Positions 34,404-42,947 of a stretch of DNA of 64,000 bases are shown one piece after another. Position numbers and translations under genes: made by a program. Under the pieces are notes generated by a model. That model saw nothing but the letters and a program-made list of their open reading frames with translations, ran no database searches and was not told the DNA's origin. This DNA is from Microbacterium sp. SLBN-154 (GTDB lineage Bacteria; Actinomycetota; Actinomycetes; Actinomycetales; Microbacteriaceae): assembly GCF_006715565.1 (NCBI RefSeq), contig NZ_VFNL01000001.1, positions 992,001 through 1,056,000 of the forward strand, in the 5' to 3' direction. Within the stretch, counting starts at the first letter, position 1. Each line of letters begins with the position of its first letter.

Positions 34404-34970
34404 TCAGGATCCGGATGCTGCCAGTGCACCGTCCACGAGAAGATGCGCGAGGCGCTCCGGGTCGTACCCGGGCGCCGCGCCGCCGATGCAGAGGTTCCCG
34501 ATCCCCCGCAGGAAGGCGTACGCCTCGACCGGCGCGCCTTGCGGCGCGGCGGCGTCGAGCAGCTCGGCGCAGACCGGCACGAGCCGGTCGGTCAGCAGCT
34601 GGTGCAGCGCGGAGAAGCGCTCGGTGTCGCCCTGCAAAGCGTCGGCGAGGCCGTGCTTGGTGACGAGGAACTCCACGAACAGCGTCACCCAGGCGTGCAG
34701 AGCAGCGGCGGGGGTCGCGCTGTCGCGCAGCAGCGTCGGCCCTGCGGCGGCGGCGGCGTCGACCTGGTGCCGGTAGACGGCGACGACGAGATCGGCCCGG
34801 GTGGGGAAGTGGCGGTACAGCGTGCCCATGCCCACTCCGGCCCTGTCGGCGACCTCCCGTACCGGCGCCTGGACGCCAGACTCCACGAACACCGCCGCCG
34901 CGGCGTCGAGAATCGCCTGCGCGTTGCGCTGCGCATCGCGGCGTCTGCCGCGTGCGGTCTCGTCGGTCAT
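34404..34970 (-). CDS. TetR-family regulator
   Basis: 188 residues. The HTH is complete: NAQAILDAAAAVFVESGVQA, then VREVADRAGVGMGTLYRHFPTRADLV. ATG 34970 begins MTDETARG. It is divergent from an alpha/beta hydrolase gene with two 5-4-base dyads in the intergenic region, and probably represses it and itself. The C-terminal domain is small (about 120 residues); the ligand is unknown. Confidence 0.87.
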   Translation of the reverse strand: MTDETARGRRRDAQRNAQAILDAAAAVFVESGVQAPVREVADRAGVGMGTLYRHFPTRADLVVAVYRHQVDAAAAAGPTLLRDSATPAAALHAWVTLFVEFLVTKHGLADALQGDTERFSALHQLLTDRLVPVCAELLDAAAPQGAPVEAYAFLRGIGNLCIGGAAPGYDPERLAHLLVDGALAASGS

Positions 34971-34988
34971 CCACACCCTCCTTGCAAA

Positions 34989-35027
34989 ACGGAACGTCGC
35001 TCCGTATAGTTTCGGAACGTTGCTCCG
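34989..35027. promoter_or_regulatory. Twin TetR operators flanking a -10 box
   Basis: ACGGA-N7-TCCGT (34989-35005) and CGGA-N7-TCCG (35013-35027) share the core GGAACGTYGCTCC. The box TATAGT (35005-35010) lies between them, so a bound repressor would block the rightward promoter. Confidence 0.65.
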
Positions 35028-35034
35028 TTTAAGT

Positions 35035-36033
35035 ATGGCCGAGCACGCGACATCCGGAAAAGAGACCCCCGTGCAGACACTCGCACCCCTCCACGACTCC
35101 GCCCTCCTCGCCGCTCTCGACGCGGTGACCGGCCCTTCGACGCCGGTCGTCTCCGTCGCCCCCGTGGTGCTCGACGCACCCGGTCGCCCCTTCCCCCTCG
35201 AGGTGCGGGTCTCAGCTCCCGCCACGGGCGATGACCTGCCGCTCCTGCTCTTCTCTCACGGCAACGGCTGGTCGCTCGACGGCTACGCACCTGTCGTGTC
35301 GTTCTGGGCGTCGCAGGGCTTCGTCGTCGTGCAGCCGACCCACCTCGATTCGCGCCGCCACGGCATCGGCTTCGACGATGAGAGGTTCGGATCGATCTGG
35401 ATGCAGCGCCGCGACGACCTCGTGCGGGTGCTCGATCAGCGCGCCACCGTCGAGGCCGCCGTCCCCGGCCTCGCGGGGCGGCTCCACCGCGTCGCGACCG
35501 CCGCGGCGGGCCACTCGTGGGGTGCGCAGACCGTGCAGATGCTGCTCGGTGCGCGGGTGCTCGAGACCGACGGGTCTCCGGGCTCCGACCTCGGCGATGC
35601 CCGCGTGCGAGCCGGCGTTCTGATGGCCGCGACCGGACTCGGCGGCGAGGAGCTGCATCCGTTCGCGAAGGCCAACTTCCCCTTCATGAACCCGTCGTTC
35701 GCCGAGCTGACTACGCCGACCCTGGTGGTGGCGGGCGACCGTGACCAGTCGAGGATGTCTACCCGCGGGCCGGACTGGTTCACCGACGTCTTCCATCGCA
35801 GCCCCGGCGCGACCGATCTGCTCACCCTGTTCGAGGCCGAGCATTCGCTCGGCGGGATTCCGAGCTGGGAGGCGGCGGAGACCACCGACGAGAACCCCGA
35901 GCGCGTCGCGGTGCTCGCCCGGCTGACCGCGATCTACCTGCGCGCGACGCTCGCCGGTGATGAGGCGGCGTGGGAGAGCGCGCGCCGGGTGTTCGACGAG
36001 GTCGGTGGGGCGATCGGCCGCCTTGATCGCTGA
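35035..36033 (+). CDS. Alpha/beta hydrolase (chlorophyllase/PAF-acetylhydrolase-like)
   Basis: 332 residues. The oxyanion strand LLLFSHGNGWSLDGY and nucleophile elbow GHSWGAQT (G-x-S-x-G) are intact. TLVVAGDRDQ with the likely Asp precedes EAEHSLGG with the histidine. No signal peptide. ATG 35035 is used; GTG 35071 gives MQTLAPLHD as an alternative and lies after a purine-rich stretch. Divergent TetR control suggests an inducible ester hydrolase. Confidence 0.82.
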   Translation: MAEHATSGKETPVQTLAPLHDSALLAALDAVTGPSTPVVSVAPVVLDAPGRPFPLEVRVSAPATGDDLPLLLFSHGNGWSLDGYAPVVSFWASQGFVVVQPTHLDSRRHGIGFDDERFGSIWMQRRDDLVRVLDQRATVEAAVPGLAGRLHRVATAAAGHSWGAQTVQMLLGARVLETDGSPGSDLGDARVRAGVLMAATGLGGEELHPFAKANFPFMNPSFAELTTPTLVVAGDRDQSRMSTRGPDWFTDVFHRSPGATDLLTLFEAEHSLGGIPSWEAAETTDENPERVAVLARLTAIYLRATLAGDEAAWESARRVFDEVGGAIGRLDR

Positions 36034-36075
36034 ATCCTGATCCACCGGACCTGCAGACCCAGCCCGCGAGCCCCG

Positions 36076-37035
36076 TCAGTCAAGCGCCTCCAACGCGGTC
36101 GCCGCGGCGGCGGCGACGAGCGCGTCGTCGGTGGTGGCGCCCTCGACACCGCGGGTGGTCAGCACGGCGACGACGATCGGCTCGCCATCGGGAGGCCAGA
36201 CGATCGCGAGGTCGTTGCGGGTGCCGTACTGTCCGGTGCCCGACTTGTCGGCGACATCCCATCCGCTCGGTGCACCGGCACGGATGAGCGTGTCGCCGGT
36301 GGCGTTGCCGCTCATCCAGTCGATGAGCGTCGCGGCGTCATCCTCGCTCAGCCCGCCGTCCAGGGCGAACCCCCGCAGCGTCTCGGCCAGGGCGCGGGGC
36401 GTGCTGGTGTCGCGGGGGTCGTCCGGCACCGCGGTGTTGAGCTCGGGCTCGCGTCGCTCGGGTCGGGTGGTGTCGTCCCCGGCGGCAGTGAGCGCGGCGG
36501 CCAAACCCTCGGGACCGCCGATCTGGTCGAGCAGCAGGTTGGCGGCGGTGTTGTCGCTCACGCGGACCGCGGCCTCGGCCAGGTCGGCCACCGACATCCC
36601 GCTCCCGGCGTACTGCTCGGTGACGGGGGAGTAGGTCACCAGCGCGTCGGCGCCGTAGGCCACCTGCTGGTCGAGGTCGTCGACCTGCTGCAGCACCACC
36701 GCGGCCAGCAGCGCCTTGAACGTCGAGGCGTAGGCGAAGCGCTCGTCGGCGCGGTGGGCGACGGTCTCGCCGGTGCCGGTGTCGACCGCGTACACCCCGA
36801 CACGCGCGTCGTACTGCTCCTCCAGAGAGCTCAGCTCGTCGGTGACGTCGATGGTCGGCGCGGCGCTCGGCGTCGGCGCCGCTGCATCCGTTCGGGAGGG
36901 CGAGGATGTCGGCGACGCACCGCCCGGCGCACTGGTCGCGCAGGCGGGCGCGACCAGTGCGAGGGATGCCGCGAGGCTCACGCCGACGGCAGTGCGGCGG
37001 ATGCGCTGAGCATGCCCCGACGTGACGGTGTTCAT
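36076..37035 (-). CDS. bla: Class A serine beta-lactamase
   Basis: 319 residues with a signal peptide to about 35 and a Ser/Pro-rich linker, suggesting an exported, perhaps anchored enzyme. All class A motifs are present: S104-T-F-K107, the SDN loop 160-162, E196 in EPELN (omega loop) and K264-S-G. Hydrolysis of penicillin/cephalosporin rings is expected. The gene starts inside the stop of the S15 peptidase gene (ATGA), so the two are co-translated. Confidence 0.92.
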   Translation of the reverse strand: MNTVTSGHAQRIRRTAVGVSLAASLALVAPACATSAPGGASPTSSPSRTDAAAPTPSAAPTIDVTDELSSLEEQYDARVGVYAVDTGTGETVAHRADERFAYASTFKALLAAVVLQQVDDLDQQVAYGADALVTYSPVTEQYAGSGMSVADLAEAAVRVSDNTAANLLLDQIGGPEGLAAALTAAGDDTTRPERREPELNTAVPDDPRDTSTPRALAETLRGFALDGGLSEDDAATLIDWMSGNATGDTLIRAGAPSGWDVADKSGTGQYGTRNDLAIVWPPDGEPIVVAVLTTRGVEGATTDDALVAAAAATALEALD

Positions 37036-38780
37036 TCCCCTCCGGAAGTTGTGTCGCCCTCCGCGCCGTCGATCGTGAAGGTCGGGGGCGCCTCGGGCAG
37101 CGTGGCGGTCGAGAGAGCGAGATAGCTGTCGAGGTACAGCGCCCGCTCGCCGGGGATGTCGACGTCGGCGGCGGGGTCTTGCAGCGCGAGCTGCAGCTGC
37201 ACGTCCGAGACCGCGATGCGCTGGTACGACGGGGTGTCGATCCAGTCGCTCAGCGGACCGGCTTCGATGGTACCGATCTGCACGGCCAGCGCGTGCCCGG
37301 CGGCCAGGCGCCAGTCGCCGGCCTTCATCTCCAGCGTCACCTCGCCCGGGGTCACCGCGGCGACCTGCTCGTTGATCAGCACGGCGGTGCCGTCGGCGGC
37401 GACGTCGTACAGCTTCGCCATCAGGTTTCCGTGGCCGGCCGACGTGAGCGTCATCGAGGGTGTTCCGGTGATCCGGGTGTCTGCGGCCACCGGCTCCGAC
37501 ATCTGCACGAAGCGGTTGCCGGTGTCGACGGTCGGGTCGCCCTCGGCCCCGTCATCGAGGTACTCGCCGCCGTCCAGGGCGATGCCGGCGGTCTCGTCGA
37601 CCACGGGCCAGCTGTCCTGCGCCCGCCACGACCCCGTGTTGTCCTGGATGACGAAGGCGGGGTATTCCTCGGTCGGCGCGACGCCCTTCAGGTGCTCGTC
37701 GTAGAACGCCATGACCTCGTCGAACCACCCCTCGCGGCCGGTCTTCACGGTGCCGTCTTCATCCACCTCGTTGCCTCGGATGTGGTCCCAGGGTCCGAAC
37801 CAGCCTCGGACCGGGCCCTCGTGGTTCGCGAGGAACTCCTCCAGCGCCTCCGACTCGGTGTTCCACTCCGCCCACCCCTGCGTGAACAGCAGCGGGGTCG
37901 TCGACCCGTCGACGCGCGCGGCGAAGTCGCGGCTCGTCCAATACGGCGATGCCGGGTCGGCCGTCTGCGCACTGAGCGTGTTGATCGCGACGCACTCGGG
38001 ATGCGCCTGCTCGTACGCGGCGTTCTCCCGGTAGCGCTCGGTGTCGTCGGGCAGCTGTTCCAGAGTCGCGATCTCGTTGTAGGTCTGCACGGCGACGGTC
38101 AGCGGCAGCCGGGGGACGCCGCCCGACCGGTTGTTGCGGTACTTGTCCCAGATGGGTGCCTGCGCCACGACTGCCCGGAGACCCTCCGGCTGGAGCACGG
38201 TGCCGACGAGCCCGGTGATGGCGTCGTACGACTTGCCGTACATGCCCACGTCGCCCGTCGACCACGGCTGCGATGCCGCCCACTCGATCGCCGCGGCGAC
38301 GTCGGCCTGCTCGCCGTCGCCCATGAAGTCGAGGCATCCGGTCGATCCGCCGAAGCCGCGCAGGTCGACCATCACGAACGCATAGCGCTCGTCGAACAGG
38401 TCGCCGCCCTCGATGAGGTCGGCGAACCGGTCCGAGGGGCCGGGGTGTGCCCAGTCCTCGTCGGCGATCTCTCCGGAGTGGCCAAAGTACGATCCCACGG
38501 AGAGAATGACCGGAACCTGCTCGTCCTCGCCGAGGTCTTCGGGAAGCAGGACGTCGGCGTGCAGCTCGACCTCCTCGCCGTCGAGGCCCGGTGCCGATGG
38601 GAAGTAGTGCTGGGTCCAGGCCGCGCCCTCGGGGACGCGGTCGTTCTCGGCGTGGGTGACGGCCTCGGTGTCGCCGGCGACTCTGGCCGCGGGGGCCTCG
38701 GTGCAGGCTGCGAGACCGATCGCGAGCGGGATCGCCGCTGCGATCGCGATGATGCGGCGTCGCCGCGAGTGTGTGAGCAT
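37032..38780 (-). CDS. Lipoprotein of the CocE/NonD, X-Pro dipeptidyl-peptidase (S15) family
   Basis: A 582-residue exported alpha/beta hydrolase: lipobox IGLAAC with C26, nucleophile S183 in YGKSYDA, and DHIRG near the histidine region. A C-terminal jelly-roll domain follows, with LEMKAGDWRLAAGHALAVQIG. The family cleaves Xaa-Pro peptides or acts as acylases such as cocaine esterase. ATG 38780 is supported by AAGGAG eight bases upstream. Upstream are two 21-base dyads shared with a divergent MerR gene. Confidence 0.87.
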   Translation of the reverse strand: MLTHSRRRRIIAIAAAIPLAIGLAACTEAPAARVAGDTEAVTHAENDRVPEGAAWTQHYFPSAPGLDGEEVELHADVLLPEDLGEDEQVPVILSVGSYFGHSGEIADEDWAHPGPSDRFADLIEGGDLFDERYAFVMVDLRGFGGSTGCLDFMGDGEQADVAAAIEWAASQPWSTGDVGMYGKSYDAITGLVGTVLQPEGLRAVVAQAPIWDKYRNNRSGGVPRLPLTVAVQTYNEIATLEQLPDDTERYRENAAYEQAHPECVAINTLSAQTADPASPYWTSRDFAARVDGSTTPLLFTQGWAEWNTESEALEEFLANHEGPVRGWFGPWDHIRGNEVDEDGTVKTGREGWFDEVMAFYDEHLKGVAPTEEYPAFVIQDNTGSWRAQDSWPVVDETAGIALDGGEYLDDGAEGDPTVDTGNRFVQMSEPVAADTRITGTPSMTLTSAGHGNLMAKLYDVAADGTAVLINEQVAAVTPGEVTLEMKAGDWRLAAGHALAVQIGTIEAGPLSDWIDTPSYQRIAVSDVQLQLALQDPAADVDIPGERALYLDSYLALSTATLPEAPPTFTIDGAEGDTTSGGE

Positions 38781-38850
38781 GATGGACTCCTTGGAGGTCA
38801 TCCGTGCCAGGCGAGGGCGCGGCGAGGTGGGATCAGCCGTATCCACTCCA

Positions 38851-38913
38851 GACCGTGCCCCCGGGGCACGGTCAAGTCGCAGGGTCGGTGTTGACCGTGC
38901 CCCTGGGGCATGG
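38851..38913. promoter_or_regulatory. Two 21-base MerR-type operators
   Basis: Arms ACCGTGCCCC and GGGGCACGGT around one base form a perfect dyad at 38851-38871. A second copy with one mismatch is at 38893-38913, preceded by TTGACC. Long dyads like this, between a divergent MerR gene and its target, are typical MerR binding sites. Confidence 0.75.
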
Positions 38914-38957
38914 TTTGGAATGGATGCTGCGCAGAACGGACCGCAAGGAGCTCGACC

Positions 38958-39731
38958 ATGGCTTGGAGCACGCGACAGCTCGCCGAGCTGGCCGGCACCA
39001 CGGTGAAGGCCGTTCGGCACTATCACAAGGTCGGATTGCTCGAGGAGCCCGAGCGGCTGTCGAACGGGTACAAGCAGTACCAGGTGCCGCACCTCATCCG
39101 GCTGCTGCAGATCGTGCGGCTGGCCGAGCTCGGGGTGCCGCTCGCCCAGATCGCGACGCTCGACCAGGCCGAAGAGCGCCCCGACGACGCCATCGCGGTG
39201 CTCGATGCCGAGCTCGCGGCGACCATCGAGCGGCTGCAACGGGTGCGGGAGGAACTCGCCGTCATCCTGCAGCACCGATCTCCCGCGTCGCTTCCCCCTC
39301 GGTTCGCACCGCTCGCCGACCGCCTCACCGAGACGGATCAGTCGATGGTCATGATCTATTCGCGCGTCTTCGACGATCAGGCCATCGCCGAGCTCGAGCA
39401 GATGATCCGCGACACTCCCGTGTCACCGGCCGAGGCCGCGCTCGCGGCGTTGCCGGCCGACGCCGACCGCGCCACGAGGCGCCGCCTCGGCGAGGAGTTG
39501 GCGCCGGATCTGGCTGCAGCGCGGGAGGCCTACCCGTGGCTGCGTGACCCGGGTGCGCACGGCCGCCGCGGTGCGGCGCACGCCGAGGCGACCGTCGGTC
39601 GGGCGGTGGGTGAGCTTTACAACGTCGCCCAGCTCGAGGTGCTCCACCGGGCGAATCTGATTGCCACAGGCCAACTCGATCAGCTCGAGGAGTTCGAGCG
39701 GGCCGTGACGGGAAAGGACGACGAAGGATGA
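38958..39731 (+). CDS. MerR-family regulator with C-terminal ligand-type domain
   Basis: 257 residues. The winged HTH is WSTRQLAELAGTTVKAVRHY with a GYKQY wing. A coiled-coil helix is followed by a ~150-residue helical C-terminal domain, like actinobacterial MerR proteins that respond to organic ligands rather than metals (no Cys metal site). AAGGAG lies upstream of ATG 38958. It starts a two-gene operon with GPP34 (ATGA overlap) and faces the S15/beta-lactamase operon. Confidence 0.85.
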   Translation: MAWSTRQLAELAGTTVKAVRHYHKVGLLEEPERLSNGYKQYQVPHLIRLLQIVRLAELGVPLAQIATLDQAEERPDDAIAVLDAELAATIERLQRVREELAVILQHRSPASLPPRFAPLADRLTETDQSMVMIYSRVFDDQAIAELEQMIRDTPVSPAEAALAALPADADRATRRRLGEELAPDLAAAREAYPWLRDPGAHGRRGAAHAEATVGRAVGELYNVAQLEVLHRANLIATGQLDQLEEFERAVTGKDDEG

Positions 39732-40414
39732 ACACCACCGACACCCTCGCATCGCCGACACTGGCGGAGGACCTGCTGCTCGTCCTCTTCCAGCCCGATT
39801 CGGGCACCATCGCGGGCGAGAACACGCTATTCTACGTGCTCGGCGGGGCCGTTCTGGCCCAGCTCGGCCTCGAGAAGCGCGTGACGACCGAGAAGACATG
39901 GACCGGCACGGTCGATATGTCTGCGGTCGCCGATCAGGCACCGTCCGATGAGATCCTCCGCGCCGCGTGGACATCTGTGCAGGACAAGCCGCGCGGGGTG
40001 CAGACGGTCCTTCCGGCGATCGGTCCGACGCTCCGTCAGCCTCTGATCGATCGTCTCGTCGCGCGCGGCGACCTGCGGGAGGAGAAGACCAAGACCCTGG
40101 GCCTCTTCCCGACGACCGTCCTCAAGGACGGCGGGACCGGGCGTCGTGATCGACTGCTCTCCGACATCCGAGGCGTCCTCGTCGACGGGGTATCGCCCGC
40201 TCCGCGGCTGGCGGCCCTGACGGGATTGCTGTCGGCGAGCGGCACCCTTCCCCAGTTCGACCCCTTGATCCCCTGGAACTCGGCGGTGTACACGCGCGCA
40301 GAGGAGCTCGAACGCGGCGACTGGGGTGCCGCCGGCGCCGGCGAGGCGGTCGAGGGCGTGATGATGGCCATGATCGTCAACAGCGTGATGATCGCGACTA
40401 TCGCTCTTCGGTAG
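39728..40414 (+). CDS. GPP34 (GOLPH3/Vps74-like) domain protein
   Basis: 228 residues of the GPP34 fold, best known from the eukaryotic PI4P-binding protein GOLPH3. LAEDLLLVLFQPDSGTI, the central FYVLGGAVLAQLGLEKRV and RRDRLLSDIRGVLVDG blocks match bacterial members. Bacterial GPP34 proteins are common in actinobacteria but uncharacterised; membrane-lipid binding is inferred from fold. A C-terminal hydrophobic stretch (MMAMIVNSVMIATIAL) is also family-like. Confidence 0.8.
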   Translation: MNTTDTLASPTLAEDLLLVLFQPDSGTIAGENTLFYVLGGAVLAQLGLEKRVTTEKTWTGTVDMSAVADQAPSDEILRAAWTSVQDKPRGVQTVLPAIGPTLRQPLIDRLVARGDLREEKTKTLGLFPTTVLKDGGTGRRDRLLSDIRGVLVDGVSPAPRLAALTGLLSASGTLPQFDPLIPWNSAVYTRAEELERGDWGAAGAGEAVEGVMMAMIVNSVMIATIALR

Positions 40415-40778
40415 GTGCGTCCCGGCGCGCGTCGTAGCGGTCACGCGCGGCGTCGACGTCGGCCAGCGCCTGCGTCGCCCAGGCCTGCAGGGCCGCGATG
40501 GGCGCCTCGAGGGTGCGGCCCAGGTCGCTGATGCGGTACTCCACGGCGATCGGCGTCGTGTCGATCACGCGGCGGTGGATCATGCCGTTGCGCTCCAGTC
40601 GTCGCAATGTCTGCGAGAGCGACTTCTGCGTGATGCCGTCGATCTCCGCCCTCAGACGGCTGAAGCGCTGCGGCCCGTCGCACAGCACGGCGAGGACCGA
40701 GATCGACCACTTGTCGAGCGTCTGGTCGAGCAGCTCGCGTCGTGAGCCGGAGAGTTCGGCGAGTTCCCTTCGCGACAT
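40398..40778 (-). CDS. HxlR-family transcriptional regulator
   Basis: 126 residues: KWSISVLAVLCDGPQRFSRLRAEI is the HxlR signature and TQKSLSQTLRRLERNGMIHRRV the recognition helix and wing. It has no cysteine, so it is not a cysteine-based redox HxlR. It is divergent from the RidA gene with two operator dyads in between. The 3' end overlaps the GPP34 gene by 17 bases on the other strand. Confidence 0.86.
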   Translation of the reverse strand: MSRRELAELSGSRRELLDQTLDKWSISVLAVLCDGPQRFSRLRAEIDGITQKSLSQTLRRLERNGMIHRRVIDTTPIAVEYRISDLGRTLEAPIAALQAWATQALADVDAARDRYDARRDAPTEER

Positions 40779-40811
40779 CCGGTTTCCTTCCCGTCACCTG
40801 GTTGCGTTGAA

Positions 40812-40845
40812 GTATCTGATAGATACCGAGTATCACAGAGATACT
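40812..40845. promoter_or_regulatory. Twin HxlR operators
   Basis: GTATCT-GAT-AGATAC at 40812-40826 and AGTATC-ACAGA-GATACT at 40829-40845 are both perfect inverted repeats with a shared GTATC/GATAC core. They are the likely target of the adjacent HxlR protein. Confidence 0.72.
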
Positions 40846-40883
40846 AGCCGCGCCGATGGACGGCGCCGCGAGAGGAGACTCCG

Positions 40884-41285
40884 ATGACTGTCACGCTGTC
40901 CAATCCCGACGGCCTCTTGGCGACCGACGCATACCACCACGTCGCGGTCGCGACCGGGAGCAGGCATGTGCACGTCGCCGGCCAGGTGGGCTGGGATGCC
41001 CAGGGCGAACTGGTCGCCCCAGACCTCGCCGGCCAGGTGGCGCAGGCCTATCGCAATGTCGCGGCGGCGCTCGCCGGCGTGGGTGCGACATTCGCCGATG
41101 TCGTGCGCCTCACCGTCTACGTCGCGGACTGGGATGTCGCTCAGTACCCGGCCTTCGCCGACGGTGTCGCACGGGCGGCCGACGAGATCGGCTTCACCGC
41201 GCCGCCGGCCTCGCTGATCGGAGTGCAATCGCTCTTCCAGCCGGGAATCCTCGTCGAGGTGGAGGCGACGGCCGTCCTGGATTGA
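40884..41285 (+). CDS. ridA: RidA-family enamine/imine deaminase
   Basis: 133 residues of the YjgF/YER057c/UK114 family: the HVAGQVGWDAQGELV block, AYRNVAAALAGVGATFADVVRLTVYVAD and the C-terminal EVEATAVL strand. The subgroup with WD after G-Q-V is close to RutC-like or Rid6/7-like members, so classical RidA activity is likely but not assured. GAGAGGAG precedes the ATG. Divergent HxlR control is probable. Confidence 0.85.
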   Translation: MTVTLSNPDGLLATDAYHHVAVATGSRHVHVAGQVGWDAQGELVAPDLAGQVAQAYRNVAAALAGVGATFADVVRLTVYVADWDVAQYPAFADGVARAADEIGFTAPPASLIGVQSLFQPGILVEVEATAVLD

Positions 41286-41310
41286 CGGATTGCGTATGTC
41301 AACGTAGCCT
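41283..41310 (+). promoter_or_regulatory. Leaderless promoter (TTGACG, 16 bases, TAGCCT)
   Basis: TTGACG at 41283-41288 and TAGCCT at 41305-41310 are followed by six bases and ATG 41317: a complete leaderless promoter starting at the end of ridA. Confidence 0.65.
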
Positions 41311-41316
41311 TGACGC

Positions 41317-41928
41317 ATGCAATTGAACGTGACAGACGCGCTGGGTGCTCTTCGCGCGGAGACCGATGCGTTCCTCGCCGCCCCCGTGCTGCAGCAGCAG
41401 CCGGACGCTGCCGGAGCCATCCGGCGGGCGCTCCAGATGCGAGCCGCAGCCGACGCCGTCGTGCGTGCGGTCGTGGTCGACGCCCGCGCGTCGGGCATGA
41501 CCTGGCAGGCGATCGGCGAGGCGCTGGGGGTGACCCGGCAGGCGGCCTTCCAGCGCTATGGTCGGCCGACCGATCCTGCGACCGGGCAGCCGATCGACGC
41601 TCCTCCGATCCCCGATGCCGCCGCCCTCGCCTCCGCCGTCGTCGACGATCTGGCGAGCGGCCGCTGGGCCCGCGTCACCGAGCGTTTCGACCCGACCATG
41701 CGTGACGGTCTTTCTGAAGACGCGCTCGCCGCCGCGTGGGCGCAGATCCAGGCGCTCTCGGGCGCCCTCGAGCGGGTCGGCGAGACCGATGTCGTGCGTG
41801 CCGCCGACGTCACGATCACCACCACACCCCTGGCCATGGAGGCCGGCGATTACGCGGCGCGCATCGCGTTCCGCGACGACAAGACGATCGCCGGCCTGCA
41901 CCTCATCGAAGCGAAGGAGACGACATGA
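41317..41928 (+). CDS. HTH-containing protein with a DUF3887-like C-terminal domain
   Basis: 203 residues. The N-terminal region has an HTH-like segment [23 protein letters not shown]. The C-terminal ~110 residues ([29 protein letters not shown]) resemble the DUF3887 beta-rich domain, common in exported or membrane-linked ORFs. It may sense a ligand and regulate the CPBP gene it overlaps (ATGA). The start is fixed by the leaderless promoter. Confidence 0.68.
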   Translation: MQLNVTDALGALRAETDAFLAAPVLQQQPDAAGAIRRALQMRAAADAVVRAVVVDARASGMTWQAIGEALGVTRQAAFQRYGRPTDPATGQPIDAPPIPDAAALASAVVDDLASGRWARVTERFDPTMRDGLSEDALAAAWAQIQALSGALERVGETDVVRAADVTITTTPLAMEAGDYAARIAFRDDKTIAGLHLIEAKETT

Positions 41929-42947
41929 CCGTCACCGACACCTCCCGCGACCGGGCGACACGGCCACGCCTCGCGCCCGGCGACGGCCGCCTGATCGCCA
42001 TCTTCCTCGCGATCTCTTTCGCGCTGGCCTGGCTCTTCGCCCTTCCCCTGTGGTTCGGCGACGGCCTCGCATCCCCCTGGTTCATGGTTGTCGCGGTGGC
42101 CACGATGATGACGCCCGCGATCGCCGCGCTCGTCGTGGTGTTCTTGATCGAGCGCCCCGCCCGCAGGGCACGGGCCCTCGGCCTCACTCCGTTCCGTCCC
42201 CTCGGCCGCTTCATCGCCTACTGCGCCCTGGGCATCTTCGTGCCGATCGCCCTCGTGCTGGTGGCGCTTCCCATCGGGGCGCTCCTCGGGGTGTACCCGG
42301 CGGACTTCGTGAACTTCTCGGCGTTCCGCGAGGTTCTCGACGCCCAGCTCGCCGCGGCCGGCGGAGGCGAGGTCCCGATCCCCGTCGGCGTCATCATCGC
42401 CCTGCAACTGGCGATGCTGCCGCTCACCGCCTTCATCAACCTCATCCCCGCCCTCGGCGAAGAGCTCGGCTGGCGCGGCTGGCTGCTCCCGAAGCTCCTG
42501 CCGCTGGGCACGCTTCCCGCGATCCTCATCTCCGGTGTCATCTGGGGGCTCTGGCACGCGCCGCTCATCCTTCTCGGCTACAACTATCCCGACGCGCCTG
42601 GCTGGCTGGGGCTCTCCGCGATGGTCGCGATGTGCATCGTGATCGGGGCGGTCTTCGGGTGGCTCCGCATCCGCTCCGAGTCGGTCTGGCCCGCCGCCCT
42701 CGCTCACGCGGCATTCAACGGCGCCGCCGGGTCGTTCCTGCTCTTCGCGATGGCCGGCGAACAGATCGACACCACGCAGGCCACGGTGCTCGGCTGGAGC
42801 GGCTGGATCGTCCCGGTCGTCCTCGTCGTCATCCTCATCGTCACGGGCCAGTTCCGTCCGACCCGCCCCGCGGCCGAGCAGGCGGCAGGACGACCGGATG
42901 CCGCGGCGCAGCCTGTCGCAGACACCGCGACGAAGGCCCGCTCGTGA
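41925..42947 (+). CDS. CPBP-family intramembrane metalloprotease
   Basis: 340 residues with about eight membrane helices. The CPBP/Abi motifs are present: EELGWRG (glutamates of motif 1, with EExxxR spacing), the HAPLILLGY motif 2 with histidine, and LAHAAFNG motif 3. These enzymes clip or process membrane peptides, and some give bacteriocin immunity. The C-terminal tail is Ala-rich. It is coupled to both neighbours by ATGA and GTGA overlaps. Confidence 0.85.
   Translation: MTVTDTSRDRATRPRLAPGDGRLIAIFLAISFALAWLFALPLWFGDGLASPWFMVVAVATMMTPAIAALVVVFLIERPARRARALGLTPFRPLGRFIAYCALGIFVPIALVLVALPIGALLGVYPADFVNFSAFREVLDAQLAAAGGGEVPIPVGVIIALQLAMLPLTAFINLIPALGEELGWRGWLLPKLLPLGTLPAILISGVIWGLWHAPLILLGYNYPDAPGWLGLSAMVAMCIVIGAVFGWLRIRSESVWPAALAHAAFNGAAGSFLLFAMAGEQIDTTQATVLGWSGWIVPVVLVVILIVTGQFRPTRPAAEQAAGRPDAAAQPVADTATKARS

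Noticed and set aside
37179..38894. A 571-codon open frame opposite the S15 lipoprotein
   Set aside because: No domain and Arg/Val bias; the minus-strand peptidase has signal peptide, RBS and active-site Ser.
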